Shown: positions 17,477 to 26,089, counted from the stretch's first letter. The stretch is 64,000 nucleotides of DNA from Planococcus sp. MER TA 32b (GCA_023715185.1 JAMCAN010000001.1:1364001-1428000), one strand, 5' to 3'. The notes: generated by a model from the sequence alone, not told the origin. Made by a program: numbers and translations.

Positions 17477-18106
17477 ATGTTCGTAAAAAGCGCGATGATC
17501 AGAAAAGAAAAATGTTATACGGTTAAACCTGAGGATTCGGTCCAGGTTGGATTGGATCTGCTGGAGAAATTTTCAGTTGATGCACTTCCAGTAGTTGAAG
17601 GCACAAAATTCAAAGGCATCTTTACTTGGTACCATGCTTATAAAGCTTTCTTTAATGCAGGACAAAGCAAGGAAGAGTACATAAGTTCAACAAAAGTTAA
17701 AGATGTTTTGGTGAATGAAGATGTTTTCCTTAGCCTCGATGACGTCTATGAAAAAGCGCTGGTTGAGTTAAGTGATTTTCCAATCATAGCAGTTGTGGAA
17801 GAAGGGGAATTCCTGGGTATTGTTACTCGCTTCGACCTGGTGAATCAGCTGCAAAGCGCATTCGGCATGAAGAAGTCCGGATACCGCATCACTTTTACAT
17901 CTGTGGAATCCGAAGGTCGCATCGGCCGTTTGGGCGAGCTGATCGAGAAATACAAAGAGTCGGTCATTTCCCTTGTGACGTTTGATGAAACGGATAAAGT
18001 TGTCCGAAGAATCGTCTTGAAAATCCGCAAAAAAGACAACGTTAATAAATTTGTCAAAGAACTTGAAAAATCCGGGTTCCGTGTACTGGATATTTCAGAA
18101 GATTAA
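17477..18106 (+). CDS. CBS-domain pair protein with C-terminal ACT-like domain (AcuB-like)
   Basis: The 209-aa cytosolic protein has two CBS domains (about residues 1-60 and 70-128), which as a pair usually bind adenosine nucleotides, followed by an 80-residue region (SGYRITFTSVESEGRIGRL to RVLDISED) that looks like an ACT domain. This is the AcuB arrangement, but AcuB sits with acuA and acuC, which are not here, so I give no gene symbol. CAGGAGTG precedes the ATG. A strong terminator follows, so it is probably a single-gene unit. Its ligand and target are unknown. Confidence 0.75.
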   Translation: MFVKSAMIRKEKCYTVKPEDSVQVGLDLLEKFSVDALPVVEGTKFKGIFTWYHAYKAFFNAGQSKEEYISSTKVKDVLVNEDVFLSLDDVYEKALVELSDFPIIAVVEEGEFLGIVTRFDLVNQLQSAFGMKKSGYRITFTSVESEGRIGRLGELIEKYKESVISLVTFDETDKVVRRIVLKIRKKDNVNKFVKELEKSGFRVLDISED

Positions 18107-18117
18107 TAGGAAAATAA

Positions 18118-18153
18118 AAGGGGCGTAAGCAGAAATTGCTTATGCCCCTTTAT
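18118..18153 (+). terminator. Terminator after the CBS gene
   Basis: AAGGGGCGTAAGCA (18118-18131) pairs with TGCTTATGCCCCTT (18137-18150) with one G-U pair, and a short T-rich tract follows. Confidence 0.82.
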
Positions 18154-18173
18154 TGATTGGAGGAGTGGTGCAC

Positions 18174-18935
18174 ATGAAATATTTTTTCCGCGCGGGGCTT
18201 GCAGCTGCTGCACTGCTCTTATACATGTATGGAAACGCGAAAAAAATTCATAAAAAAAGACATACGATTAAATTGGAAACGAAAAAAGGGTTCCGTCCTT
18301 TCCGCCTGCTTTTTATCGCGGACATCCATCGGAAAAAGCTGCCGGAAAATTTCATCGTAAATCCTGTGGACGCGATTGTCATCGGCGGAGATTTGACGGA
18401 GCGGGGTGTGCCTCTGACGAGGACGGCGGATAACTTGCGTATTTTAACTGCAGCTTCACCGGTGTTTTTTGTGTGGGGCAATAACGATGAAGAAGTCGGG
18501 GAGCGCGGCCTACGCAAATTGCTGGCTCATTTCAATGTCACCATATTGGAGAATGAATCAGTGGAATTATTCGGTAATCCGCATTTGAAATTAGCGGGCG
18601 TCGATTTTTTCAGTGACACCCAGGAAAAGCTGGAAAAAGCTTTTTCAAAAGTGGATGATGATACAGTTCTTTTTGTGTCACACACTCCGGCTGTATTCAA
18701 ATATTTGCGTTCGGCTGAGGACCCGGCATTTATGATGGCCGGACATACCCACGGCGGGCAGATCAGAGTGGGCAGACTCGGCCTCTATAAAAAAGGTTCA
18801 CTTAAAAAGAACGGCAGCCGGTATCAGCTAATCACCAATGGATACGGCACCACGTCCTTGCCGCTGCGGCTTGGCGCAGAAGCGCAATATCACCTTTTGG
18901 AGTTTATCCCTGTTACAGGAGATCTCTTACGGTGA
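18174..18935 (+). CDS. ypbG: Membrane-anchored metallophosphoesterase (YpbG-like)
   Basis: The 253-aa protein has a short N-terminal membrane segment (residues 3-20) and a calcineurin-type two-metal phosphoesterase domain. The metal ligands are visible in order: DIH (IADIHRKK), GGD (VIGGDLTE), the GNNDE motif, SHTP, and GHTHGGQ. The substrate is unknown; relatives act on lipid or nucleotide phosphoesters. A possible start 21 bases upstream would remove the ribosome site, so the ATG at 18174 behind GGAGGAG (18159-18165) is chosen. Confidence 0.85.
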   Translation: MKYFFRAGLAAAALLLYMYGNAKKIHKKRHTIKLETKKGFRPFRLLFIADIHRKKLPENFIVNPVDAIVIGGDLTERGVPLTRTADNLRILTAASPVFFVWGNNDEEVGERGLRKLLAHFNVTILENESVELFGNPHLKLAGVDFFSDTQEKLEKAFSKVDDDTVLFVSHTPAVFKYLRSAEDPAFMMAGHTHGGQIRVGRLGLYKKGSLKKNGSRYQLITNGYGTTSLPLRLGAEAQYHLLEFIPVTGDLLR

Positions 18936-19008
18936 GTGGCAATGAACAGATGATTCTTTTATGCTTATTAATATTGAAAAGAAATGCAACAGGCAGGAGT
19001 TGGCTTTA

Positions 19009-19977
19009 ATGGAAAAAACAGATGTTGTGATCATCGGAGGCGGACCATGCGGTTTGTCAGCCGCGATCGAAGTGAAAAAAGCGGGTTTACAGTCGATTGT
19101 CATAGAAAAGGGGAATGTCGTCAACGCCATCTATAAATATCCCACCCACCAGACTTTTTTCAGTTCGAGTGAACGGCTGTCTATAGGCGGCATCCCGTTT
19201 ATTACGGAAGAAAGAAAACCCAGAAGAAACCAGGCACTGGTATATTATCGCAATGTGGTATCGATGACAGGCATCGATGTAAGAGCATATGAAACAGCCT
19301 TGTCAGTCGAAAAAGAAGGAGATTTCATCGTTACCACCACAAAAGGCGTTTATCGGTCAAAATATCTGATCGCGGCTACCGGCTATTACGATCAGCCGAA
19401 TACGCTTGAAGTTGAAGGTGCGGAATTGCCGAAAGTTAAGCATTATTTCAAAGAAGGGCATCCGTATTTCAATCAGGACGTTTTAGTGATCGGCGGAAAA
19501 AATTCAGCGGTTGACGCTGCCCTGGAATTGCATAAAGCAGGAAGCCGTGTCACCGTTTCCTACCATGGCACCAGCTATTCGAAAAGCATCAAACCCTGGA
19601 TTCTTCCTGAATTCGATGGATTGGTCCGCAAAGGAGAAATCCGTATGCTATTCGATTCTATGGTTGACCGGATTACAAATGATTCCGTTGAACTTACTGT
19701 CGACGACAGAAAAGAATTCATCAAGAATGATTTCGTATTTGCAATGATCGGTTATCATCCGAACCATGAATTTCTTGAAAGCATGGGCATTGTGATCGAT
19801 CCAGCGACCGGACGGCCCGAATTTGATGAAGAGTCAATGGAAACCGGAGTCGACGGTTTATTTATCGCGGGAGTAATCGCAGCAGGAAATAATGCCAATG
19901 AAATCTTCATTGAAAATGGCCGTTTCCATGGCGAACAGATTGCAGCGGCAATCCTTGCAAAAGAAAAACTGAAATAA
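19009..19977 (+). CDS. ypdA: Bacilliredoxin reductase YpdA
   Basis: YpdA is an FAD and NADPH-dependent enzyme that reduces bacillithiol disulfide and so recycles bacilliredoxins. The 322-aa protein has the FAD motif GGGPCGLSAA at residues 10-19, with the family's active-site cysteine in GPC, and an NADPH motif GGKNSAVDAAL near 160. The ATG at 19009 is chosen over an upstream ATG at 18961 because AGGAG lies at 18995-18999 and the product then begins MEKTDVVIIGGGP as in relatives. The partner bshA is in this same window at 48242. Confidence 0.92.
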   Translation: MEKTDVVIIGGGPCGLSAAIEVKKAGLQSIVIEKGNVVNAIYKYPTHQTFFSSSERLSIGGIPFITEERKPRRNQALVYYRNVVSMTGIDVRAYETALSVEKEGDFIVTTTKGVYRSKYLIAATGYYDQPNTLEVEGAELPKVKHYFKEGHPYFNQDVLVIGGKNSAVDAALELHKAGSRVTVSYHGTSYSKSIKPWILPEFDGLVRKGEIRMLFDSMVDRITNDSVELTVDDRKEFIKNDFVFAMIGYHPNHEFLESMGIVIDPATGRPEFDEESMETGVDGLFIAGVIAAGNNANEIFIENGRFHGEQIAAAILAKEKLK

Positions 19978-20008
19978 GTGTATTAAATCACAGTCGTACT
20001 GGTTACTG

Positions 20009-20014
20009 TATAAT
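20009..20014 (+). promoter_or_regulatory. Candidate -10 box for ansA
   Basis: A perfect TATAAT lies 33 bp before the ansA start in the short gap after ypdA. No convincing -35 box is seen at the usual distance. Confidence 0.4.
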
Positions 20015-20047
20015 GTGCAGCAAGAGCATCGGAAGGGGATTCGCTTT

Positions 20048-21016
20048 ATGAAGAAAAAAGTGTCACTGATAACGACTGGAGGCACTATCGCATCCAGGGA
20101 AATTTCAAAAGGGCTGCTGAAATCCGGGGCAATATCCGGACAGGAGCTGGCGGAATTATGCCAGCTGCCAATAGATATCGAAGTTAAGGTAATCGACATA
20201 TTCCAATTGCCGAGCATGCATATCGGTTTTGAACAGATGCTGAAAATCCAGGAAGCGGTGGAAAAGGAATTTCAGGATGAGTCCGTCAGCGGAGTAGTGG
20301 TCACCCATGGCACGGATACATTGGAAGAAACAGCCTTTTTTCTGGATCTGACTGTCAAAGACAGCCGTCCGGTTGTTGTGACCGGCTCACAGCGTGCTCC
20401 AGAGGAAGTCGGAACAGATGTTTATTCGAATTTGCGTAATTCGATAAATGCCGCGGTGGATATAACGCTTCATGATGTTGGCACTGTAGTGGTATTCAAC
20501 GAACGGATCTATTCAGCGAAATATGTGAAAAAAGTGCATTCCAGCAACCTCCAAGGATTCGATTCATTCGGACATGGATACCTGGGAATAATCGATAACG
20601 ATAAAGTGAGAGTTTATCAAAAGCCGATCTACCGTGAAATACATAATGTTATAGAGGATATTCCGCGCGTGGATATTGTGAAATGCCATTCAGGACAGGA
20701 CGGTTATATTATCGATATGCTGGTTAAAGGCGGTTCAAAAGGCATTGTTCTGGAGGCGGCAGGACGGGGGCAGGTTTCTCCGCATATGGTCGATTCAATC
20801 AGCCGGGCAGTGGAACAGGGCGTGTTTGTGGTTCTGACTACGAGTGCGGAGGAAGGCAATGTATACCCTTCCTATGGTTACCCAGGCAGTGCCCACGACT
20901 TGCTGTCGAAAGGCGTTTTTCTGGGAAGTGATTATGACAGCAAAAAAGCCCGTATTAAATTGGCGGTGGCATTATCCGCTTCCGGCAAAATCGATAAGCA
21001 GACTTTTGCCATTTAA
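20048..21016 (+). CDS. ansA: L-asparaginase, type I (cytosolic)
   Basis: This enzyme hydrolyses L-asparagine to aspartate and ammonia. The 322-aa protein has both catalytic threonine motifs: TTGGTIAS (residues 9-16) and VVTHGTDTLEETAFF (about 85-99), plus TGSQRAPEEVGTD. No signal peptide is present, so it is the cytosolic type. The ATG at 20048 with GGAAGGGGAT seven bases upstream is preferred to an in-frame start at 20015. The place between ypdA and prsW is conserved in Bacillales. Confidence 0.93.
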   Translation: MKKKVSLITTGGTIASREISKGLLKSGAISGQELAELCQLPIDIEVKVIDIFQLPSMHIGFEQMLKIQEAVEKEFQDESVSGVVVTHGTDTLEETAFFLDLTVKDSRPVVVTGSQRAPEEVGTDVYSNLRNSINAAVDITLHDVGTVVVFNERIYSAKYVKKVHSSNLQGFDSFGHGYLGIIDNDKVRVYQKPIYREIHNVIEDIPRVDIVKCHSGQDGYIIDMLVKGGSKGIVLEAAGRGQVSPHMVDSISRAVEQGVFVVLTTSAEEGNVYPSYGYPGSAHDLLSKGVFLGSDYDSKKARIKLAVALSASGKIDKQTFAI

Positions 21017-21059
21017 TTGGATGATTTTCAGAAACCGGCTAAAAATTCATAATATATCG

Positions 21060-21068
21060 TGATATACT
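21060..21068 (+). promoter_or_regulatory. Extended -10 promoter for prsW
   Basis: TGATATACT fits TGn plus a five-of-six -10 box, 29 bp before the prsW start. No clear -35 box is seen. Confidence 0.5.
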
Positions 21069-21097
21069 GAAAGTATTATGAGCAAAGGAGCATCACG

Positions 21098-21778
21098 ATG
21101 ATAATATTACTTACTGTAGCGATAGCTCCTAGCCTGGCATTATTCAGTTATTTTTATTTGCGGGATCAATTTGCACAAGAGCCGTCTAAATTATTGCTTC
21201 AAAGCTTCATCTATGGAGCGGTACTGACGTTCCCGATCCTCTTTTTACAATACGTTTTTAAGGAAGAACAGGTTTTCAGCAATATTTTGGCGACCAATAT
21301 TCTTTTTCCCAGTTTAATAGAAGAATTTTTTAAATGGCTCGTGTTGCTGATTGCGATATTCAAACATGTTGATTTTGAGGATCCATATGACGGGATTTTA
21401 TATGGAGCGAGCGTGTCCCTGGGATTCGCGACAGTTGAAAATATCATCTACCTATTGGAATTCGGCACCGATATTGCTTTTGTCAGGGCATTGCTTCCTG
21501 TATCCAGCCACGCATTATTCGGTGTTGTGATGGGATATTATTTCGGGAAAGCCAAATTCTCGCATGATGGAGTGGAACATAAATGGCTGTTCCTGGCGCT
21601 GTTCGTACCTTTTGTGCTACATCTGCTTTATAATGCCAGTCTGTCGTTCAATGACAATCTGCTGGCGGGAGCTGCGCCGTTCATGCTGTTCTTATGGTGG
21701 TTCGCCCTTAGAAAAGTGAAACAGGCCCATTTATTGTCACTTTCGCATTACCATCATCAGAATTCGAAAATGCCTTGA
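21098..21778 (+). CDS. prsW: Intramembrane metalloprotease PrsW
   Basis: PrsW is a multi-span membrane protease; in B. subtilis it makes the first cut in the anti-sigma factor RsiW. The 226-aa protein has the conserved motifs EEFFKW (near residue 73), ENIIYL (near 113) and SHALFGVVMGYYFGKA (near 132), whose glutamates and histidines form the predicted metal site, with about seven spans. The start has AAAGGAG upstream. In sporing Bacillus the next genes are sleB and ypeB; here only repeats follow. Confidence 0.92.
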   Translation: MIILLTVAIAPSLALFSYFYLRDQFAQEPSKLLLQSFIYGAVLTFPILFLQYVFKEEQVFSNILATNILFPSLIEEFFKWLVLLIAIFKHVDFEDPYDGILYGASVSLGFATVENIIYLLEFGTDIAFVRALLPVSSHALFGVVMGYYFGKAKFSHDGVEHKWLFLALFVPFVLHLLYNASLSFNDNLLAGAAPFMLFLWWFALRKVKQAHLLSLSHYHHQNSKMP

Positions 21779-21798
21779 AATAATGATTATCACTACTC

Positions 21799-21822
21799 AG
21801 CCCGGGGTCTTCGGGCTTTTTT
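21799..21822 (+). terminator. Terminator after prsW
   Basis: AGCCCG (21799-21804) pairs with CGGGCT (21812-21817) and is followed by six Ts. Confidence 0.78.
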
Positions 21823-21876
21823 CTATGCATTTTCATTTTAGAGCTATGCGGAACTGAACGAGACAAAAGCCAGCCC

Positions 21877-21956
21877 TGTGCTCCTGCATCGCTGTGCTGC
21901 TTCGTCGCAAAAGATGGCCCAGAAAATTCGGGCCATCTTTCGCTTCCGCTTTTCTT
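21877..21956 (+). repeat. Box-plus-hairpin repeat element, copy 2
   Basis: The box GTGCTCCTGCATCGCTGTG then CTGCTTCGTCGCAAA is followed by a hairpin AAGATGGCCC/GGGCCATCTT and the tail CGCTTCCGCTTTTCT. The box matches copy 1 at 1519, but the stem is a different sequence. It runs straight into the long-hairpin units that begin at 21958. Confidence 0.65.
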
Positions 21957-21957
21957 T

Positions 21958-22204
21958 GTCCAGACTCCAGCGACCAGATTCTCGGATCATAAGCCACTCT
22001 GGCTGTGCGGCTGAAAACACGCCGCTTCGCCAGATCGTCTTATGCCTTTCGAATCTACATGGTCGTTTCCGCTTTTCTTTGTCCAGACTCCAGCGGCCCA
22101 GTTCCTCGAGTCGCTTCGGGTTTGACCTTCATGGCAAAAACCGCCATGCCGATCAAACCCTCCAGCGCTTGTCGGAACTGAACGGGCGCTGTCGCTTTTC
22201 TGTT
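21958..22204 (+). repeat. Long-hairpin repeat units A and B, first copy of a 247-bp tandem duplication
   Basis: Two units of about 120 bp each begin GTCCAGACTCCAGCG (at 21958 and 22081) and end in CGCTTTTCT-like tails. Unit A folds back on itself: GCGACCA-GATTC with GAATC-TACA-TGGTCG, CATAAGCC with a CTTATG arm, and an inner GCGGC/GCCGC hairpin. Unit B pairs CAGCGG-AGTTCC with GGAACT-GCGCTG and GGGTTTGA with TCAAACCC. The A+B pair is repeated directly downstream with a period of 247 bp. Confidence 0.85.
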
Positions 22205-22449
22205 GTCCAGACTCCAGCGACCAGATTCTCGGATCATAAGCCACTCTGGCTGTGCGGCTGAAAATACGCCGCTTCGCCAGATCGTCTTATGCCTTTCGAA
22301 TCTACATGGTCGCTTCCGCTTTTCTTTGTCCAGACTCCAGCGGCCCAGTTCCTCGAGTCGCTTCGGGTTTGACCTTCATGGCAAAAACCGCCATGCCGAT
22401 CAAACCCTCCAGCGCTTGTCGGAACTGAACGGGCGCTGTCGCTTTTCTT
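22205..22449 (+). repeat. Long-hairpin repeat units A' and B', second copy of the tandem duplication
   Basis: This stretch repeats 21958-22204. Comparing unit A with A' by eye shows about two differences over roughly 120 bp, so the duplication is recent. It ends directly against the cmk promoter region. Together with the previous entries it fills the 710-bp gap between prsW and cmk; I see no gene remnant of sleB or ypeB there. Confidence 0.85.
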
Positions 22450-22450
22450 G

Positions 22451-22459
22451 TGTTAAAAT
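22451..22459 (+). promoter_or_regulatory. Candidate extended -10 promoter for cmk
   Basis: TGTTAAAAT fits TGn plus a five-of-six -10 box, 31 bp before the cmk start and immediately after the end of the last repeat unit. No -35 box outside the repeat is evident. Confidence 0.45.
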
Positions 22460-22489
22460 AACTTGAATACATACGATGAGGTGACTTTT

Positions 22490-23164
22490 TTGACGAAATC
22501 AATTCAAATAGCGCTCGATGGCCCTGCGGCTGCGGGCAAGAGCACAATAGCAAAAATAGTAGCTGAGAAGCTGGGCTATATTTATATCGATACAGGCGCA
22601 ATGTATCGGGCAATCACTTTAAAAGCCATAAGAGAAGGGATTAATCTGGAAAACGGTGAAGAGGCAGGGAATTTGCTTGCTGATACAATAATCGATTTGC
22701 AGCCTTCGGAAGACGGGCAGCTGGTCTTTTTGGACGGTAAAAATGTGACGGAAGATATCCGGTCGCAAAATGTGACGAATTCTGTATCTCAGATGGCAGC
22801 CCATGAATCCGTGCGGAAACAAATGGTGAAACTGCAACAGATTTTGGCTTCCGGCAGAGGTGTGGTGATGGACGGGCGCGATATAGGCACACAAGTTTTG
22901 CCGAATGCCGAACTCAAAGTGTTTATGTCTGCTACTGTTGAAGAACGCGCGCGGCGCCGTTATGAGGAAAATAAAAAAAGAGGGATCGATACACCTCTTG
23001 ATGATTTACAAAAGGAAATTGCGGCACGGGATAAGATGGACAGTGAACGGGAAGTTTCCCCGCTTCGCCAGGCTGAGGATGCCTTGTATCTCGATACAAC
23101 GAATTTAACAATTGTCGAAGCTGCATCCGAAATCTTAAAATTAGCGGAAGAAAGGTTGAACTGA
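22490..23164 (+). CDS. cmk: Cytidylate kinase
   Basis: This enzyme phosphorylates CMP and dCMP to the diphosphates using ATP. The 224-aa protein has the P-loop GPAAAGKST at residues 11-19, the NMP-binding region YIDTGAMYRAITLKA and GRDIGTQVLP. I chose the TTG at 22490, which has GAGGTGA upstream and gives exactly the length I recall for B. subtilis Cmk; an upstream in-frame ATG at 22463 would add a nine-residue unlike extension. The plsC-like gene follows immediately. Confidence 0.94.
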   Translation: MTKSIQIALDGPAAAGKSTIAKIVAEKLGYIYIDTGAMYRAITLKAIREGINLENGEEAGNLLADTIIDLQPSEDGQLVFLDGKNVTEDIRSQNVTNSVSQMAAHESVRKQMVKLQQILASGRGVVMDGRDIGTQVLPNAELKVFMSATVEERARRRYEENKKRGIDTPLDDLQKEIAARDKMDSEREVSPLRQAEDALYLDTTNLTIVEAASEILKLAEERLN

Positions 23165-23165
23165 T

Positions 23166-23753
23166 GTGAATTTATATACATTCGGCAAAGCATTGGTCAA
23201 AACTGCCTTAACCCCACTTTATCGTTTTGAAGTGACGGGCACAGAGAAATTTCCGGAACAGGGAGGCATATTATTGTGCGCTAACCACATCCATGCCCTG
23301 GATCCGCCGGTTGTAGGAATGACATCACCGCGCACCGTCCATTTCATGGCAAAGGAAGAGCTGTTTAAAGTGCCGGTCCTTGGCCGTATTCTTCCTCAGG
23401 TCAATGCATTTCCGGTGAAGCGGGGGATGAGTGACAGAGAGGCTTTGCGCAGCGCGTTGAAGATATTGAAAAACGGTGATGTAGTCGGGCTGTTTCCGGA
23501 AGGGACACGGTCTACTGACGGAGTTTTGAAAAAAGGATTGAGCGGCGCGGGTTTTTTCGCTCTGAGGGGCAATGCGGATGTGATGCCTTGCGCGATAATC
23601 GGACCATATAAACCGTTCCGAAAAGTGAAAGTAGTCTATGGCGACCCGGTTCTTATGGAGCCATACCGTGAACGGAAAGCTTCTGTTGAAGAAGTGACAG
23701 CGGTAATCATGGCGAGCATCCAAAAGCTTCTTGACGAAAACTCGGAAAAATAA
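23166..23753 (+). CDS. plsC: 1-acylglycerol-3-phosphate acyltransferase-like protein (PlsC family)
   Basis: The 195-aa protein has the PlsC fold that adds a second acyl chain to lysophosphatidate in phospholipid synthesis. The catalytic HX4D motif is NHIHALD (H41, D46), and the second conserved motif is FPEGTRS (about residues 115-121), with NAFPVKRG between. The start is a GTG two bases after the cmk stop. It is shorter than some PlsC proteins, but all motifs are there. The exact acyl acceptor cannot be read from sequence. Confidence 0.88.
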   Translation: MNLYTFGKALVKTALTPLYRFEVTGTEKFPEQGGILLCANHIHALDPPVVGMTSPRTVHFMAKEELFKVPVLGRILPQVNAFPVKRGMSDREALRSALKILKNGDVVGLFPEGTRSTDGVLKKGLSGAGFFALRGNADVMPCAIIGPYKPFRKVKVVYGDPVLMEPYRERKASVEEVTAVIMASIQKLLDENSEK

Positions 23754-23763
23754 GGGATAATTT

Positions 23764-23792
23764 TTGTTTTTATTAGAGAATTCGAATAAAAT
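23764..23792 (+). promoter_or_regulatory. Candidate sigma-A promoter for ypfD
   Basis: TTGTTT (23764-23769) and TAAAAT (23787-23792) are 17 bp apart and lie about 35 bp before the ypfD start. Confidence 0.45.
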
Positions 23793-23825
23793 AGAAGTTG
23801 GATAGTTTGTGAAGGAGGGCTACTT

Positions 23826-24971
23826 ATGTCTGAGGAAATGAACATGATGGAAAACAGTGAGTTAAAAATTGGAGATCACGTCAAAGGTACAGTTGCTAAA
23901 ATCGAAGAGAAAGCAGTAACAGTTACAATCGAAGGTGCTCCTTTTGATGGGGTTATTCCAATCAGTGAGTTATCAAGCCTCCATATTGAAAAAGCATCAG
24001 ATTCCGTTCAAGTTGGAGATATACTTGATCTGGTGATTACCAAAGTGGAAGACGAGAACTTTGTTTTATCCAAACGAAAAGTGGATGCCGAACAAGCGTG
24101 GGATAAATTAGAAGAAAAATTTAACTCCGGTGAAATCATCGAAGCGGAAGTAAAAGATGTGGTTAAAGGCGGCCTCGTGGTTGACCTTGGAGTCCGCGGG
24201 TTTGTTCCGGCTTCGCTGGTGGAAGATTATTTTGTGGAATCATTCGAAGATTATAAAGGCAAAGTAATGACATTTAAAATAGTTGAAATGGAAAAAGAGA
24301 ATAATCGCCTGATCCTCTCTCACCGCGCTGTGGTTGAAAAAGAAAAAGAATCACATAAAGTGGAAGTGATGGAAAATATCCATCCTGGCGATGTCATCGA
24401 AGGCAAGGTGCAGCGAATTGCCTCGTTCGGCGCGTTCGTTGATATTGGCGGAGTGGACGGGCTTGTCCATATCTCCCAGCTTTCCCATGAACATATCGAC
24501 CAGGTGTCGGATGCGGTGACAGAAGGGCAGGAAGTGAAAGTCAAAGTCCTTTCAGTGGACCGTGACGCTGAACGCATTTCGCTCTCCATCAAAGATACTT
24601 TGCCTGGACCGTGGGATTCCATTGAAGAGAAAGCGCCCAAAGGATCTGTTCATACCGGAAAAGTGAAACGCCTTGTAAGTTATGGTGCGTTTGTTGAAGT
24701 GCTGCCTGGAGTCGAAGGCCTTGTGCACATATCACAGATCGCCCATAAACACATTGCGACGCCTAACGAAGTGATCAGTGAAGGTGAAGAAGTCCAAGTG
24801 AAAGTACTTGATGTCAATAAAGAAGATAAACGCCTGTCATTGAGCATCAAAGAACTTCAGGAAAAAGAAGGCGAACAGGATTTCTCTGATTACGATATGC
24901 CGGAAGAATCCAGCGGCTTCTCAATCAGTGACGTCATCGGCGACAAATTGAAAGGATTCAAATCCGAGTAA
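23826..24971 (+). CDS. ypfD: S1 RNA-binding domain protein (YpfD / RpsA homolog)
   Basis: The 381-aa protein consists of four S1 RNA-binding repeats, beginning near residues 14 ([22 protein letters not shown]), 103 ([19 protein letters not shown]), 190 ([20 protein letters not shown]) and 275 ([18 protein letters not shown]). It is related to ribosomal protein S1, but in Bacillus the homolog is dispensable and its exact role is unclear. GAAGGAGGG precedes the ATG. The stop codon is immediately followed by the fni start, so the two are likely one operon. Confidence 0.92.
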   Translation: MSEEMNMMENSELKIGDHVKGTVAKIEEKAVTVTIEGAPFDGVIPISELSSLHIEKASDSVQVGDILDLVITKVEDENFVLSKRKVDAEQAWDKLEEKFNSGEIIEAEVKDVVKGGLVVDLGVRGFVPASLVEDYFVESFEDYKGKVMTFKIVEMEKENNRLILSHRAVVEKEKESHKVEVMENIHPGDVIEGKVQRIASFGAFVDIGGVDGLVHISQLSHEHIDQVSDAVTEGQEVKVKVLSVDRDAERISLSIKDTLPGPWDSIEEKAPKGSVHTGKVKRLVSYGAFVEVLPGVEGLVHISQIAHKHIATPNEVISEGEEVQVKVLDVNKEDKRLSLSIKELQEKEGEQDFSDYDMPEESSGFSISDVIGDKLKGFKSE

Positions 24972-26027
24972 ATGTCAAGAGCACAGCGGAAGATGGATCA
25001 TATCAATTATGCTTTGACTACTGGCCAGGGATCAGGAACAATGTTTGATGACATTCGTTTTGTCCATCAAGCTTTGCCCGGACTTGGGGTAGAAGATATC
25101 GATTTGCGTCCAAAAACAGGTGATTTGAGTTTTAAATCACCTGTTTTTATTAATGCTATGACAGGCGGCGGCGGGGATCATACTGAAAAACTGAATGGAA
25201 TGCTTGCCCGGGTGGCAAAAGAAACCGGAATGGCCATGGCTGTTGGATCACAAATGTCGGCCATCAAGGACCCTTCAGAAAGAGCGTCATTCAAAGTGGT
25301 AAGGAAAGAGAATCCGGAAGGCATCATAATCTCGAATCTCGGCAGCGAAGCAAGCCTTGAACAGGCTAAAGAAGCGGTTGAACTAATTGAAGCAGATGCC
25401 CTGCAAATTCATTTGAATGTTGTACAGGAGCTGGCAATGCCGGAAGGCGACCGTGACTTCAAAGGGGCATTGGAAAGAATTCAGCATATTTCTGAATCTC
25501 TCCAAGTGCCAGTCATTGTTAAAGAAACAGGATTTGGAATTTCATATGAAACGGCCCTGAAACTGGCTGGCACTAAAATAGCGGCTATTGATGTCAGTGG
25601 CTACGGCGGCACTAATTTCGCTAAAATTGAAAATGAGCGCCGCGCGAAAAAACTGGAGTATTTCCAGGATTGGGGTATTCCGACCGCTGCTGCCGTTATT
25701 GAGGTCAAAAATGCGTTCAAGGGCATTGTCCTGGCTTCAGGCGGCGTTAAGAATGCTCAAGACATGATTAAGGCATTTGTGCTTGGCGCAGATGCAGCCG
25801 GACTTGCGGGTTCCTTTTTGAAACTTGCGATTGACGAAGGGGAAACGAGACTGATTGAAAGCGTCTTTGAGCTGCATGAAGATCTGGCGATGATGATGAC
25901 GGCACTTGGGGCGGGAACAATCCGGGATCTGCAGAAGTGCCCGGCTGTCATCTCTGGAAATCTGGCGAATTATCTCCTGGCGAGAGGCTTTGATCCGACA
26001 GTATTTTCGCGTTCGGTGAAAAACTGA
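24972..26027 (+). CDS. fni: Type 2 isopentenyl-diphosphate delta-isomerase
   Basis: This FMN- and NADPH-dependent enzyme interconverts isopentenyl and dimethylallyl diphosphate for isoprenoid synthesis, and so feeds menaquinone side-chain and carotenoid pathways. The 351-aa protein has SRAQRKMDHI at the start, MTGGG (near residue 63), HLNVVQE, VKETGFG and the phosphate loop SGYGGTNFAKIE. The ATG follows the ypfD stop with no gap and no strong ribosome site, which suggests translational coupling. The heptaprenyl synthase genes hepS and hepT are in the same window. Confidence 0.94.
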   Translation: MSRAQRKMDHINYALTTGQGSGTMFDDIRFVHQALPGLGVEDIDLRPKTGDLSFKSPVFINAMTGGGGDHTEKLNGMLARVAKETGMAMAVGSQMSAIKDPSERASFKVVRKENPEGIIISNLGSEASLEQAKEAVELIEADALQIHLNVVQELAMPEGDRDFKGALERIQHISESLQVPVIVKETGFGISYETALKLAGTKIAAIDVSGYGGTNFAKIENERRAKKLEYFQDWGIPTAAAVIEVKNAFKGIVLASGGVKNAQDMIKAFVLGADAAGLAGSFLKLAIDEGETRLIESVFELHEDLAMMMTALGAGTIRDLQKCPAVISGNLANYLLARGFDPTVFSRSVKN

Positions 26028-26042
26028 ATATTGCACCATTGA

Positions 26043-26080
26043 AAGGGGATGGACATTTACAAGATGCCGTCCTCTTTTTT
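26043..26080 (+). terminator. Terminator after fni
   Basis: AGGGGATGGACAT-like 5' arm pairs with ATGCCGTCCTCT (26064-26075) with a bulge and G-U pairs, and a run of Ts follows. The der -10 box lies directly downstream. Confidence 0.7.
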
Positions 26081-26083
26081 GTG

Positions 26084-26089
26084 TATAAT
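26084..26089 (+). promoter_or_regulatory. Candidate -10 box for der
   Basis: A perfect TATAAT lies about 33 bp before the der start, just after the fni terminator. No convincing -35 box is present. Confidence 0.4.

Noticed and set aside
21878..22466. Open reading frames of 60-127 codons on both strands through the repeat block
   Set aside because: They follow the repeat period, repeat the same peptide in each unit, have no ribosome sites and resemble no protein. They are by-products of the repeats.
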